Counted from the first letter of the stretch, positions 45,401 through 53,637 are shown. The stretch is 64,000 bases of DNA from an uncultured Fluviicola sp. (GCF_902168135.1 NZ_CABHOL010000015.1:372001-436000), one strand, 5' to 3'. Numbers and translations are program-made. The notes: generated by a model not told the origin, from the sequence alone.

Positions 45401-48400
45401 AGCACCATTTTACACTTTATTATTACGACCAGGCAGGAAACCTGATTAAAACAGTTCCACCTGAAGGGGTCGAGTTAATCGATATTAGTAATACGACCAT
45501 CAAGAACGCCATCAAAGCGGATAGATTAAACAATACACACCAGGTGATCACGAACCACCGAATGGCAACTACTTATTTATACAACTCTTTGAATCAGCTG
45601 GTGGCTCAGAATATGCCTGATCAGGACGCAATGGATGTTTTTGAATTGACATTGCCTAATGGTTTACCTCTCGGATTAAGTACAACTGCAATCCAAATGG
45701 TCGATGCGAACCAGGGCTACTTATCCGGTTATATGGATGCTCCTGCAGCTCCTATGCTCAATCGTGGTTATTTGTACAGAACTACAAATGGTGGATTAAA
45801 CTGGACACGTGTAACAAATACGCTTGGTTCTGATCTGAAGGAAGTGAAAATGGCTTCTGCCACAATTGGATATGCTATCGGGACAGGTGGTATTGCCCTT
45901 ATTACAAAAGACGGCGGTCAGAATTGGGATTTGATCAATACTTCATTGACGTCTGATCTATCAGCGATTGAAGTGGTAGGAACAGATGCTTATGTACTTG
46001 AACGAATTGGCGGTCAAATACGTAAAATAACTTCTGCCGGGGTTGTAAGTGCTTATGGTACTCCTCCGACTGGTGCATATCCAGTTGTGGAATGGAAAGA
46101 TTTCACACTACAGGGGAATATAACGAATATGATCGGGATAGTTTACCTGGTTACTCTGACGGAATCATCCGTTAATTATGATGCTTCCATTGTAAGTAAT
46201 ACCGCAACAACCTATGTCGTTGATAAAACATTGGTTGGGAATCTGGGGGCTATGTCATTTGTGAATGCGAATGACGGCTACATTGCCGGAGCCGACGGGA
46301 ACATCTCTTTTATTAATGGAAATACGACCTCCGCATACAGGCAGCAATTGAAATTGTCGGGAACTGCCGGATTGATCGATCAGATTTTCATGTTAGATGC
46401 TTCAAAAGGAATTGCACGTGTTACTGAAAATGGCGTGAAGGTGATTCGTAAGACCGTTGATGGTGGTTTAACCTGGACGGCTTTGTCGGATAATTACACA
46501 GGTGCTAACCTGTCATTCATCAGGAGAACGGGGACCACTTTAGAAGTGATGCTTCAGGGAAATACCGGTGCACCTTTGAATAAGTGCTACACCAAGAATA
46601 TCCTGATTAGCTCAACGGGTGTTTTTGGTGAAATCGATCAAACACCTGCATTGCCTCAGACATTTAATTTTGAGGTGACAGCTACGTATAATGATGGTAC
46701 GAATGTGACTTATTTCGGAATCGGGCTTTCAGGAGGAAATTACAAATTGTATCGCTCGAATACATTTACAGGAATGTCGGCGGATATTACTTATACTGAT
46801 GTTTCTCTTTTAGGGACAAGTTCTATTGTACCGAAGGAAATGGTGATCGTTAAGAACGGATCCGGAGTTGGGGTAGAAGTACTTGCAACGAATGGTATTA
46901 TTTATCGAGCGAAATCAGTAGCTGCAATCAGTGGCGCCTATGATCCTTTTGCTGCTGTTTCCGGAACGAATAACGCTTTTGTTTCCCTGGATAAAATCAC
47001 TATTTCTGCGTTGGATTACGTAGTTGCTTATCGATCTACGGATAAACGTATTTACGGAAAGGCAGGGACTTCTTCAGGACCTTTCTACTATTACAATACG
47101 ACTTTGAACCCGGGTACTTCGACCATTGCAAAATTGGCTGTCCACGGTTCAAATATTACCATTGCCGGTACTTTCGGAGGTCTTTTCACGGCTCCATCCG
47201 TTAATGCAATCCCGACATCCAACGGGGCACTTTCTTTAACGTTTACGGATAGAACGCAGCATCGTTTAACCGGAATGACCAGTTTGCGTAAAACGGCTTC
47301 TGCAATCTTACTTACCGGACAAAACGGACAGGTATTTAACAGACCGGTTACGGCGTCAGTCAGCACCATTAATTTACGCCCGATCGGTTCTACTTCGAAT
47401 GTTTCTACAGCAAATGAGTATGTTTCAAGCAGTATTGCTTACTACCTGGTTGCCGGAGCAGATGGATTACTGGCAACCCTAAAATCCACAACGTGGGGAT
47501 TAGAACCGGCATTGTATACTACGACCGGTACGAAAGTTTCCGATCACAGTGCAGCGAACGATATCAATGACATTGCGGTGAATGGTCTGGCAGTTTATTT
47601 GGTTGGAGAAAATGGTTCGGCATATTACACGGCCAATATTACTACGGATTTCTTTATTCCAAGTGCTAGTTCTACGAGTAACACTCTTCAGGGAGTTGAT
47701 TTCATTACCGGATTTACTACAAAAGCCATGGCAGTTGGAAAAAGCTCGGAAGTGGTTCGTTTCAATACTACTTTTGGAACACGTATCAACCGGGTATTTA
47801 GCGGAAAAATGAACGATGTGCATTTTGAGAATGGCTTGTTCGGAACTGTTATCGGTGATTATTACTTTATTCGATCAACGGTCGATGGTGGTGCGAGTTG
47901 GAAAATCAATGTTCCTTCGATCAGTGTCGGAACCACCGGATTGACAAAAGTTTGGACGAAGTCTAAACCGAATGGTCAGCACTTTGCAGTTGTGGGAGCA
48001 GTCAATAATGTCATTAAAGTTGACAATGGAGTTCTTACCATGACTGGTATTTCAGGAACGGTTAATGACATTCAATTCGCTAAAACAGATCCGTTATTCG
48101 GGTATATTTTGTTCAACAATACCTTTGCAAAAATCCCGCTTACTCCATCCGGAGGAACCTATAACCTGCCGGGTTCCTATCCTGCAGTTTACACAGCTTC
48201 GAACCCGCTTAGAGGATTGTACGTGTTTGAAAATAAATCCGCTGTGATGGTGGGTGATGCAGGAAATATTCATTATTACAGACTGAGTACAAACACCAAC
48301 TATTCGTTGGCAACTGTCTCAGGAGTAACTTTTAGAGATGTGTACTTCCTGGACAACAAAATTGGTTTGGCGGTTGGAAATACCGGAGCAATTTACAGAT

Positions 48401-51400
48401 TGAACTCTCCGAACAATGATAACGTAACGCATGATATTTTAGCTTCAGGCTTTACGGCAACAAACCAATTGTTTACGGATCCGCTGGCAATTGCACCAAG
48501 CTTATACAATATTGTTGCTATTGCATTTAGTTCACAGAATACGGCAATATATGGAGGAAACTTCCTGACAACAGCCAATGCCAATGCAAACCAGGCTTTG
48601 GTCAGAAATCTGAAGTTTGAAAGCGGTTTGTATTCCGCGAAATTCTATTATGATCGTTTAGGAAGAATTGTGGTAAGCCAGAATTCCCGCCAATGGGGTA
48701 ATTCAACTACCGTAAATGATGATAAGTATTCCTACACCCTGTATGATGCTTTGGGTCGTGTTTATGAAGCAGGTGAAATGGGATCAAATGGAGATGGAGG
48801 CCCTGTATTCGCGAGTATTTTCGGAACAAACGTTGGGGGAATGACGGTTCCGAATGTAATTGATGATACAAAACTGGCCTACTGGCTGAACTACGATCCT
48901 ACATTTACCCGTAAAGAGGTTACCAGAAGCTATTATGATAAAACCAATACGGTTATCAGTACAGAGGTTACTTCCCTCACTAGTTTGAATACTGCTACTC
49001 AGCGTAAACGCATTGTTCACGTGACTTATATGGAAGTTTATTCGCCGAATGCCAATGAATACGATCATGCAACACATTACGATTACGATATTCATGGAAA
49101 TGTGAAAACTTTGTACCAGGATAATCGATTGATAAAGGATATAACAGGGATTGGAGATCAACGCCTGAAACGCCTGGATTATATTTATGATCTGATTTCC
49201 GGAAACGTGCATCGTGTGGATTACCAAACAGGCAGCGCTGATCAGTGGCATCATGCTTACAATTACGATGCGGATAACCGCATTACCGATGTGTATACGA
49301 CCGTGGAAACACCTTTAACTTCCACTAATTCTTCTATTGCTTCCCTGCAAAATGAACCGGAATGGAGCACGCTATGGGACCGTGAAGCCGATTATGAATA
49401 TTACCAGCATGGTCTATTGGCCCGAACAGTATTAGGAGACCAGAAAGTACAGGGAATTGATTATGTGTACACGCTTCAGGGCTGGACGAAATCTGTTAAC
49501 TCCAATACCCTGGATGCCAATCGGGATCCTGGTATGGATGGCGCCAGTTTGAGTAGTAATCACGCAGTAGCGCGTGATGTTTATGGCTATAGTTTGCATT
49601 ATTTTGATGGAGATTATCCGGGAGCGATTGGTGGAAATAATAGTTTTGTTGCCACTCAATCGGGAAGTGTATTAGTGGCAAATTCAGCTGATTTATATAA
49701 TGGAAATATTGCCCGGATGATAACTACAATTACCAACCCGGATGATCGAACAGTACTTCCGTTAGGGAATGCTTATCGTTATGACCAGCTGAATCGCATA
49801 AAAGAATCCCGTAGTTATACAGACATCAATTTGGGGGCTAATTCCTGGAATAGCTCAGGTACTACCAGGTATTACAATGCTTTTGTTTATGATGCCAATG
49901 GGAATATCGTTCATCAGGATCGTAGGGACGACGTCGGTGCGAATATAGACTTCATGACTTATAACTACGAAAGTATAGGAGGAACAATTGATAGCAAGTA
50001 CACGAATCCGGCAATGAAAGTGAAGCGCAACCGATTGCACAATGTAAATGATAACTCTAATTACGATTCGGAGGATATTGACCCCGGGCAAGCAGTTAAT
50101 AATTACACTTACGATTCCGAAGGAAGACTAATTGGTGATGCTCAGGAGTTTATTTCCTCTATAACCTGGCGTGTAGATGGAAAAGTTAAAAAGATTACGC
50201 GCACTCCGGGTTCCGGCAAGAAAAACGTATCTTTTGATTACGATGCGATGGGGCATCGCATTGCAAAACATGCATATACGGACGCGAACGTGCTGGAGAA
50301 ATCAACATATTACATATTGGATGCTCAGGGAAATACTATGAGTGTGTACGAGCGTTCAATTAATGCCAATGCATCAAGTATTTCCTATGCTCAAACAGAA
50401 AAGCACATTTATGGTTCTGGTCGTTTAGGACTTCATGCTGAGCGTATTCATTTGCTCGGGACTCAAAATGATACTTATTCCATGAGCAATATCCAACACC
50501 ATATTGGTAATAAAAGTTACGAACTTTCGAATCACTTAGGAAACGTTTTAACGATTATTTCTGATAAGGTCATTCCTCATAACAATGCAGGAAGTGTGGA
50601 TTACTACCTGGCAGATATTCGTCAGGCAACGGATTACAGTCCATTCGGCGTGATTCTGAAAGGACGTAACTTCGAACCGGATCCTTATGTGGAAAGTTTC
50701 CCTACGGTGCAAACAATTTACAGCACGGACTTTGAAAATCCGACGGTAACAACGGTGGGATCCATAACGACTATAGACGGTTGGTGGCACTATAGCTCCA
50801 CGACCCTTTCGTTGGACAATACAGCTACTCAACGCCTGAAAGTAGTAAGTACCAACGGAGCACATGGAGCACATCAATTCTTTACGGTTGCAACAGGAGT
50901 GTCTCATACACTATCAGTAAAAATTGATAAAGGGACAGCTTCGGTAGTGAATATCCTGGTGTTCTACAATTGTCCAAGTATGAGTAGTGTTACCGGATCT
51001 GCTTATACGGTTGTTCCTGCAAACAGTAATGGAACATATACCTTGAATTTTACGAGTACGACAGGATATATCTTCGTGCAAATTCGCCAATCCGGGACCT
51101 ACTATTTGGATGATATTTCGATAGTCAATAATGCGGCTACAGGTACTATGACGCATAGTTTGGTGCATCGTTACGGATTTAATGGAATGGAACGTGATGA
51201 TGAAATATCTGGTATTGGGAATAATTATACAACTGAATTTAGACAGTTAGACCCAAGGTTGGGGAGATGGTTAAGTATGGACCCTGTTACTCACTTCATG
51301 CTTTCTCCTTATCAATCATTTGACAATAATCCGATCTATTTTATCGATCCAAAAGGCACTAACGCTTCTGGGAACGGCGGCGGAGATAAGAAAGTCAAAG

Positions 51401-52095
51401 TTTCGGCTTCAGTCAACCAACCTATTCCAAATGAAGCAAAACCAAACTATGGTAAAACAAATAAATTTTCTCTCGCAGAGGATATCTTAAAGCAGGTTAA
51501 GACTAAAGTTAATGTTGCAAGTGAAGCAAAGCCTTCGGAAATAATGCCTGAAGGTAAGACAACACTTCTTGAATTTGCTAACGCTCTATTAGGTAACCCT
51601 TCCCTAGCTCCCACAGCCCCTATAAACATTGAATATGATGATTATGGAACTGATGAAGATGAGTTGGATTTAACACTTGAAAAAATGAAGATTGTTGGTA
51701 CAGCCAAACTTATTAATGTTGGTGCCTCATCTAAAACAGAATCCACGGGTTCTACCAAAACATATTCTGTAGAAGAGTTCAATAAATTGTCTTTTGATGC
51801 CAGTGTTAATGTAGGAGTTGAAAGTGAAAAGAAAGGCAGTAAAAAAGGTGTAAGTGGTGAAATAAATGCTGGATATGAAAGTGGTCAACAAAAATCTACT
51901 TCTACTACTAATACATTGAACGTATCTAATTCATATACTATAACTTCGTATACTTATGAGGTTATGATTGAGTTTACAATTAAAATGGATTTTGATGATC
52001 AAGATGAATTACAGTGGGGTGGTGGCGATAATAAAACAGGGACAATTACAATTAAAGTCCCAGCAACAATTACTGTTGAATCACCATTATTTTAA
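39499..52095 (+). CDS. Giant Rhs polymorphic toxin (4,198 residues)
   Basis: A signal peptide (1-22) is followed by an FN3-like domain (about 180-275), Bacteroidota Rhs N-terminal blocks ('VPYDVKKNWQYSATYAEEGK', 293 on) and cysteine-rich stretches (607-690). A YD-repeat block starts at about 2000 ('YLYNSLNQLVAQNMPDQ', 2028) and is broken by a Ycf48/BNR-like propeller (about 2066-2970, four RxTxDGGxxW motifs at 2094, 2135, 2317, 2792). YD repeats resume at 3045 ('FYYDRLGRIVVSQ'). The Rhs core runs 3673-3954 ('SNHLGNVLT', 'DYSPFG', 'YGFNGMERDDE', 'DPRLGRWLSMDP', 'DPKGT') with a jelly-roll-like insert at 3739-3880. Residues 3955-4198 form a variable, AT-rich-coded, S/T- and beta-rich tip: the presumed toxin. 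Confidence 0.9.
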   Translation: MSLVRFIPLFIILLISLGGNATLLPHNTIILTGAATTGTTSITPPSWSLSSTDLTRKGVLTFGVDHHYTSIVSQSKTEITVSVEKYTTYSALTPASTETKTMTVYYYPIDSASYVDENTLTFDNVEKLKVTITQIKVNGVVQSTLPGNLYLQGDVFVDRVYDFLPQVGFTAYNLTTALPVDIDCDEVDDELTVSWDAVPGAEEYQLEWTFINTVDVLPADIPNLKVDFHTNSIRISTTDLSYKLSLLFDKGVISFRVRAVGRSLIDPSKLLFSSWSSADGLIALSTIPAAAKYQVTVPYDVKKNWQYSATYAEEGKKKEVVSFYDGSLRNRQMVTKVNSDHNTIVGETIYDHNGRPTVQVLPVPVASPDCEVEDTENSLKYYPEFNKNLSNNPYSKADFDVSNPADSCNPAQLGGMNTNSGASNYYSSSNPNTVGSQGFVPNAEQFPFSQVEYMPDNTGRIRRQGGVGEDFQLGSGHETFYYYAHPFQEQLDRLFGSEVGDASHYQKNMVVDPNGQVSVSYLDQEGRTIATSLAGQAPNNLSALPSAAAVAPLTVDLFAKDANGNSTSNKLSSDGVSKVFNQTISLSSVSDVTITYDIAVGQYSNSCMDVCFNCVYDLSIEVRDLCGELVSPPELADRLSGRFTVVEDSLVFQTDCAPYSFNNTFVIEDLPVGTYQISKTLTVNQEALDAYMAMYTDPTSGINTCIEDYTTILDQVGESSNIDDCLEDFSCAECVTNLGSLLEYINAGGTEDQYNEELAACNLPCKAASYYENMRNILMVDVKPNGQYGEYLNNLNQVQPSIFPLSVLNEGNDLPKSNPTISLSSHWRNPRYDVEATIQNYYFDEDGVTISRIMLDNVTFSGSTITGSVPAIQPALTLGTHVFLDPLSGNYYTYPQYLLNLSDFVSYYNVNPNWANSLVYYHPEYNMLMTYKSFYTKVNASDPFTSESFDQEMMSVNTWADAITAGFINPSYASVGVTSRLNNILTINGTYPWDPFSNYVNPSGMNAKVFNYITINGVNYSMMEAAAMMNRGGNNLIGTTPSAADLDWGKDILTNTPTQNTQLRNDEWMTFRGLYLAAKQELQMNVARTNALGSTNPGYNECIGNLDFNPFTYNFLQITPFTPPYWGGQFLNVAQPCGAYTYELYKYKQIRFGTTLANVNSDPSQIAYQQYILTGQCPIASTFERVLSESASTGVLDDNGFTVNLNSLSGLILSMQDFETPVSMPALTWNQVTNTSTILEVEWDEAGNTFGTFKLEKDPGSMTYNWSDIISFGNLHFTALTGSLYEFTVVAQVNISGTLYTQNLSGNTTFKIGNCTFPDVCKKNDFGKALENLTNALAQMGTLTSASLVSLNVTPYSGFINNAVKYTVNPTYAGATIQWKYNSTIPGFELTDGVKTIRIKILSTNPSSFALGSLSSIASIAEMIPGPNNTMELVCNDASGNYLVTLSCDLIRSDNVMIPVGECGLDDAILCTGLEYDTYDDLMAVLEFSLENQNEPFNLYNTPLWTSVLNSQLPSAPTTIVGDVDNATGDTLTYDLPGSCDLVLAYLGSNPNFSYNNITSVDDIKLIESNYYGSYNEFRLYVTYTYGGVSYRDSIDGNSCFELKICEGCTEPAGNGGQGPASSEQTDGIIDFGSLNDELSTEIDNNSEMYCLDIYEDYLSIYNLAIDTMTALGCSNPQAALPLIPYNTFVAMNLCCESGFMEVSSLITKLLAITLSPSCTPAVPKVDRQECLPLNDENVPYCTKVYYEYTKAVNFFNNNAPWPNANNIDLTTAAQSSFSCECFANYLTYLFEYITASANENLTHPMSIADYCAQMTDEPQSSCSLEYDQYVATTLNFNAQSGPGAPLPILDYDVFVDKGLCICVDEYCSELNLGLNGLLSAGVPDLLEYCLSDPEVPCVMDTAMVSFESFDMPFSDPCTEFYQSNNEVNAQIAYNEQIQLLQTQLGTEYIKHCMSAVENMSMTYNEIEHHFTLYYYDQAGNLIKTVPPEGVELIDISNTTIKNAIKADRLNNTHQVITNHRMATTYLYNSLNQLVAQNMPDQDAMDVFELTLPNGLPLGLSTTAIQMVDANQGYLSGYMDAPAAPMLNRGYLYRTTNGGLNWTRVTNTLGSDLKEVKMASATIGYAIGTGGIALITKDGGQNWDLINTSLTSDLSAIEVVGTDAYVLERIGGQIRKITSAGVVSAYGTPPTGAYPVVEWKDFTLQGNITNMIGIVYLVTLTESSVNYDASIVSNTATTYVVDKTLVGNLGAMSFVNANDGYIAGADGNISFINGNTTSAYRQQLKLSGTAGLIDQIFMLDASKGIARVTENGVKVIRKTVDGGLTWTALSDNYTGANLSFIRRTGTTLEVMLQGNTGAPLNKCYTKNILISSTGVFGEIDQTPALPQTFNFEVTATYNDGTNVTYFGIGLSGGNYKLYRSNTFTGMSADITYTDVSLLGTSSIVPKEMVIVKNGSGVGVEVLATNGIIYRAKSVAAISGAYDPFAAVSGTNNAFVSLDKITISALDYVVAYRSTDKRIYGKAGTSSGPFYYYNTTLNPGTSTIAKLAVHGSNITIAGTFGGLFTAPSVNAIPTSNGALSLTFTDRTQHRLTGMTSLRKTASAILLTGQNGQVFNRPVTASVSTINLRPIGSTSNVSTANEYVSSSIAYYLVAGADGLLATLKSTTWGLEPALYTTTGTKVSDHSAANDINDIAVNGLAVYLVGENGSAYYTANITTDFFIPSASSTSNTLQGVDFITGFTTKAMAVGKSSEVVRFNTTFGTRINRVFSGKMNDVHFENGLFGTVIGDYYFIRSTVDGGASWKINVPSISVGTTGLTKVWTKSKPNGQHFAVVGAVNNVIKVDNGVLTMTGISGTVNDIQFAKTDPLFGYILFNNTFAKIPLTPSGGTYNLPGSYPAVYTASNPLRGLYVFENKSAVMVGDAGNIHYYRLSTNTNYSLATVSGVTFRDVYFLDNKIGLAVGNTGAIYRLNSPNNDNVTHDILASGFTATNQLFTDPLAIAPSLYNIVAIAFSSQNTAIYGGNFLTTANANANQALVRNLKFESGLYSAKFYYDRLGRIVVSQNSRQWGNSTTVNDDKYSYTLYDALGRVYEAGEMGSNGDGGPVFASIFGTNVGGMTVPNVIDDTKLAYWLNYDPTFTRKEVTRSYYDKTNTVISTEVTSLTSLNTATQRKRIVHVTYMEVYSPNANEYDHATHYDYDIHGNVKTLYQDNRLIKDITGIGDQRLKRLDYIYDLISGNVHRVDYQTGSADQWHHAYNYDADNRITDVYTTVETPLTSTNSSIASLQNEPEWSTLWDREADYEYYQHGLLARTVLGDQKVQGIDYVYTLQGWTKSVNSNTLDANRDPGMDGASLSSNHAVARDVYGYSLHYFDGDYPGAIGGNNSFVATQSGSVLVANSADLYNGNIARMITTITNPDDRTVLPLGNAYRYDQLNRIKESRSYTDINLGANSWNSSGTTRYYNAFVYDANGNIVHQDRRDDVGANIDFMTYNYESIGGTIDSKYTNPAMKVKRNRLHNVNDNSNYDSEDIDPGQAVNNYTYDSEGRLIGDAQEFISSITWRVDGKVKKITRTPGSGKKNVSFDYDAMGHRIAKHAYTDANVLEKSTYYILDAQGNTMSVYERSINANASSISYAQTEKHIYGSGRLGLHAERIHLLGTQNDTYSMSNIQHHIGNKSYELSNHLGNVLTIISDKVIPHNNAGSVDYYLADIRQATDYSPFGVILKGRNFEPDPYVESFPTVQTIYSTDFENPTVTTVGSITTIDGWWHYSSTTLSLDNTATQRLKVVSTNGAHGAHQFFTVATGVSHTLSVKIDKGTASVVNILVFYNCPSMSSVTGSAYTVVPANSNGTYTLNFTSTTGYIFVQIRQSGTYYLDDISIVNNAATGTMTHSLVHRYGFNGMERDDEISGIGNNYTTEFRQLDPRLGRWLSMDPVTHFMLSPYQSFDNNPIYFIDPKGTNASGNGGGDKKVKVSASVNQPIPNEAKPNYGKTNKFSLAEDILKQVKTKVNVASEAKPSEIMPEGKTTLLEFANALLGNPSLAPTAPINIEYDDYGTDEDELDLTLEKMKIVGTAKLINVGASSKTESTGSTKTYSVEEFNKLSFDASVNVGVESEKKGSKKGVSGEINAGYESGQQKSTSTTNTLNVSNSYTITSYTYEVMIEFTIKMDFDDQDELQWGGGDNKTGTITIKVPATITVESPLF

Positions 52096-52101
52096 TTAAT
52101 T

Positions 52102-52323
52102 ATGAGAACGACCTATAAAATTTTAAAGGTGGTATTTGGATTATCCACTTTAAGCTTAGTCATTACTTCTATTTATTTCGTTGGAGAAGTAGTGAATTAC
52201 AAAAACTTGATTACTGATACTTATATTAAGTTGGTAATTTCAAGTGTTTTAATGATTTTCTTAACGTTATTAATGTCGTTAATTTATGTTTTGTTAAGAA
52301 ACGAAGGAGGAAAGGATGGATAG
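52102..52323 (+). CDS. Two-TM small protein, candidate immunity protein
   Basis: This 73-residue protein begins 6 nt after the Rhs stop. It has two hydrophobic helices (about 10-29 and 43-66) joined by a short polar loop (NYKNLITDTYIK). Its codons are very AT-rich (13 G+C in 52201-52260), like the toxin tip but unlike the rest of the Rhs gene. In polymorphic toxin loci the gene directly after the tip usually encodes the immunity protein, and membrane immunity proteins typically guard against membrane-acting toxins. The role is inferred from position; no family recognised. Confidence 0.65.
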   Translation: MRTTYKILKVVFGLSTLSLVITSIYFVGEVVNYKNLITDTYIKLVISSVLMIFLTLLMSLIYVLLRNEGGKDG

Positions 52324-52714
52324 TTTGGGTAACAGGAAGTGTTCAATTAGTTGTTATTATTAAACATAAAATTAGAATCTGATTTTCAAGGTAATGTTCC
52401 TACTGTATTATAGATTTAGTTTATTTTTCATCTGAAAATCATGAAATAATTTTTAAAATAAGAATTGTCAAGGAGATAGTTTGTTATCTCCTTGACAATC
52501 AAATATTTAAATATAGGCCATAAATCCAATCCATGTGGTAATGTTCCAGGTCTGTTGATAGGTCTAATTATCTACTATATTTTCATTGTCCTTGCTTTGG
52601 ACTCATTTAAGGTGAAACGAATAACCAAATCCTTACACATTTCCCACATCTGCCTCCGGTTTTTTGGAATTCTGCCCGGTATGACCTAAATTATAGTGGT
52701 ATAAAACGCTGTTT
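52324..52714. other. Intergenic region, 391 bp, AT-rich end of the Rhs locus
   Basis: This region separates the immunity candidate from the YihY gene. It contains one strong hairpin (52464-52499) and otherwise no supported gene: a 65-codon frame at 52492-52689 has no start context or recognisable product, and I reject it. It may be remnant sequence from earlier tip/immunity cassettes, but no Rhs-like fragment is seen. Confidence 0.55.
52464..52499. terminator. 15-bp hairpin closing the Rhs operon
   Basis: ATTGTCAAGGAGATA (52464-52478) pairs perfectly with 52485-52499 around a 6-nt loop. It has no T-run but lies 141 nt after the immunity candidate and is the only strong terminator-like structure there. 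Confidence 0.6.
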
Positions 52715-53629
52715 ATGCCCAAAAAGAAGTCGTTTATCCGGAATTTGTATGCCATTACAAAGGCGACATTCAAAGATTGGTTAAAGGCGGACCCGTTCCG
52801 GCAGAGTGCGGTGGTGGCTTATTATGCGGTGTTCTCGATTCCGGCTTTGCTGGTTATTGTTATAGCGGTTGCCGGATTGGTTTTCGGAGAAGAAGCTGTT
52901 CAGGGCCAGATATCCCTCCAAATCGAAGGTGCACTTGGAAACGAAACCGCGGAATCCATTGAAAGCATTATTGCCAAAGTTTCGGAAGAAAAAACCTCTA
53001 TCCTGGCAACAGTTATCGGGGTGGTGACCTTGATTGTAGGTTCTACGGGTGTTTTTACCGAATTACAGACCTCATTGAACCAAATTTGGGAAGTACAGGT
53101 GGTCGCAAAGAAAAAATGGCTCAAAACGCTTAAAACACGTTTATTTTCTTTCGGGTTGGTCTTGTCGCTGGGATTTTTAATGCTGGTATCGCTTCTACTC
53201 ACTGCCGGGATCGAAGCTTTGAGTGAAATGATTAAGAATCGTTTCCCGGATTTTGTACCGTTTTTGCTGAGAATCGCCGGCTTCGTGCTATCGTTTGGGG
53301 TGATAACCGTGCTCTTTGCCCTGATGTTCAAAATACTCCCGGACGCAAAAATCAAGTTGCGGGACGTTTGGATCGGTGCAATGGTTACTACCCTGCTCTT
53401 TATACTCGGTAAGTTCGGGTTGGGAATCTATTTTGCAAAAGCAAATCCCGGTTCTGCATACGGAGCTGCAGGATCGATTGTTTTAGTAATGCTATGGGTT
53501 TCGTATTCCTGCATGATCTTATTTTTCGGAGCGGAATTTACCAAGCAGTATGCCACTTTTCACGGGCATGACATTCAACCCAAACCGGAAGCCAGAATTG
53601 TAGAACAGCCTGATCCGAAGGCAATTTAA
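52715..53629 (+). CDS. YihY/BrkB-family inner membrane protein
   Basis: This 304-residue protein has about six membrane helices and the family blocks 'FRQSAVVAYYAVFSIPALLVI' (in two halves), 'STGVFTELQTSLNQIWEV' and 'YGAAGSIVLVMLWVSYSCMILFFGAEF'. The family is widespread and its function not established; it was once mislabelled ribonuclease BN. The C-terminus is a hydrophilic tail. It is followed 8 nt later by a secreted protein gene, with which it may be co-transcribed. Confidence 0.92.
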   Translation: MPKKKSFIRNLYAITKATFKDWLKADPFRQSAVVAYYAVFSIPALLVIVIAVAGLVFGEEAVQGQISLQIEGALGNETAESIESIIAKVSEEKTSILATVIGVVTLIVGSTGVFTELQTSLNQIWEVQVVAKKKWLKTLKTRLFSFGLVLSLGFLMLVSLLLTAGIEALSEMIKNRFPDFVPFLLRIAGFVLSFGVITVLFALMFKILPDAKIKLRDVWIGAMVTTLLFILGKFGLGIYFAKANPGSAYGAAGSIVLVMLWVSYSCMILFFGAEFTKQYATFHGHDIQPKPEARIVEQPDPKAI

Positions 53630-53637
53630 TTTAAAAA

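Noticed and set aside
39499-52095. Antisense frames of 60-156 codons within the giant Rhs gene (for example 48784-49254)
   Set aside because: They are shadows of the Rhs codon pattern with no start context or domain.
52492-52689. 65-codon frame between the Rhs locus and YihY
   Set aside because: It starts within the right arm of a hairpin, has no recognisable product and no promoter.
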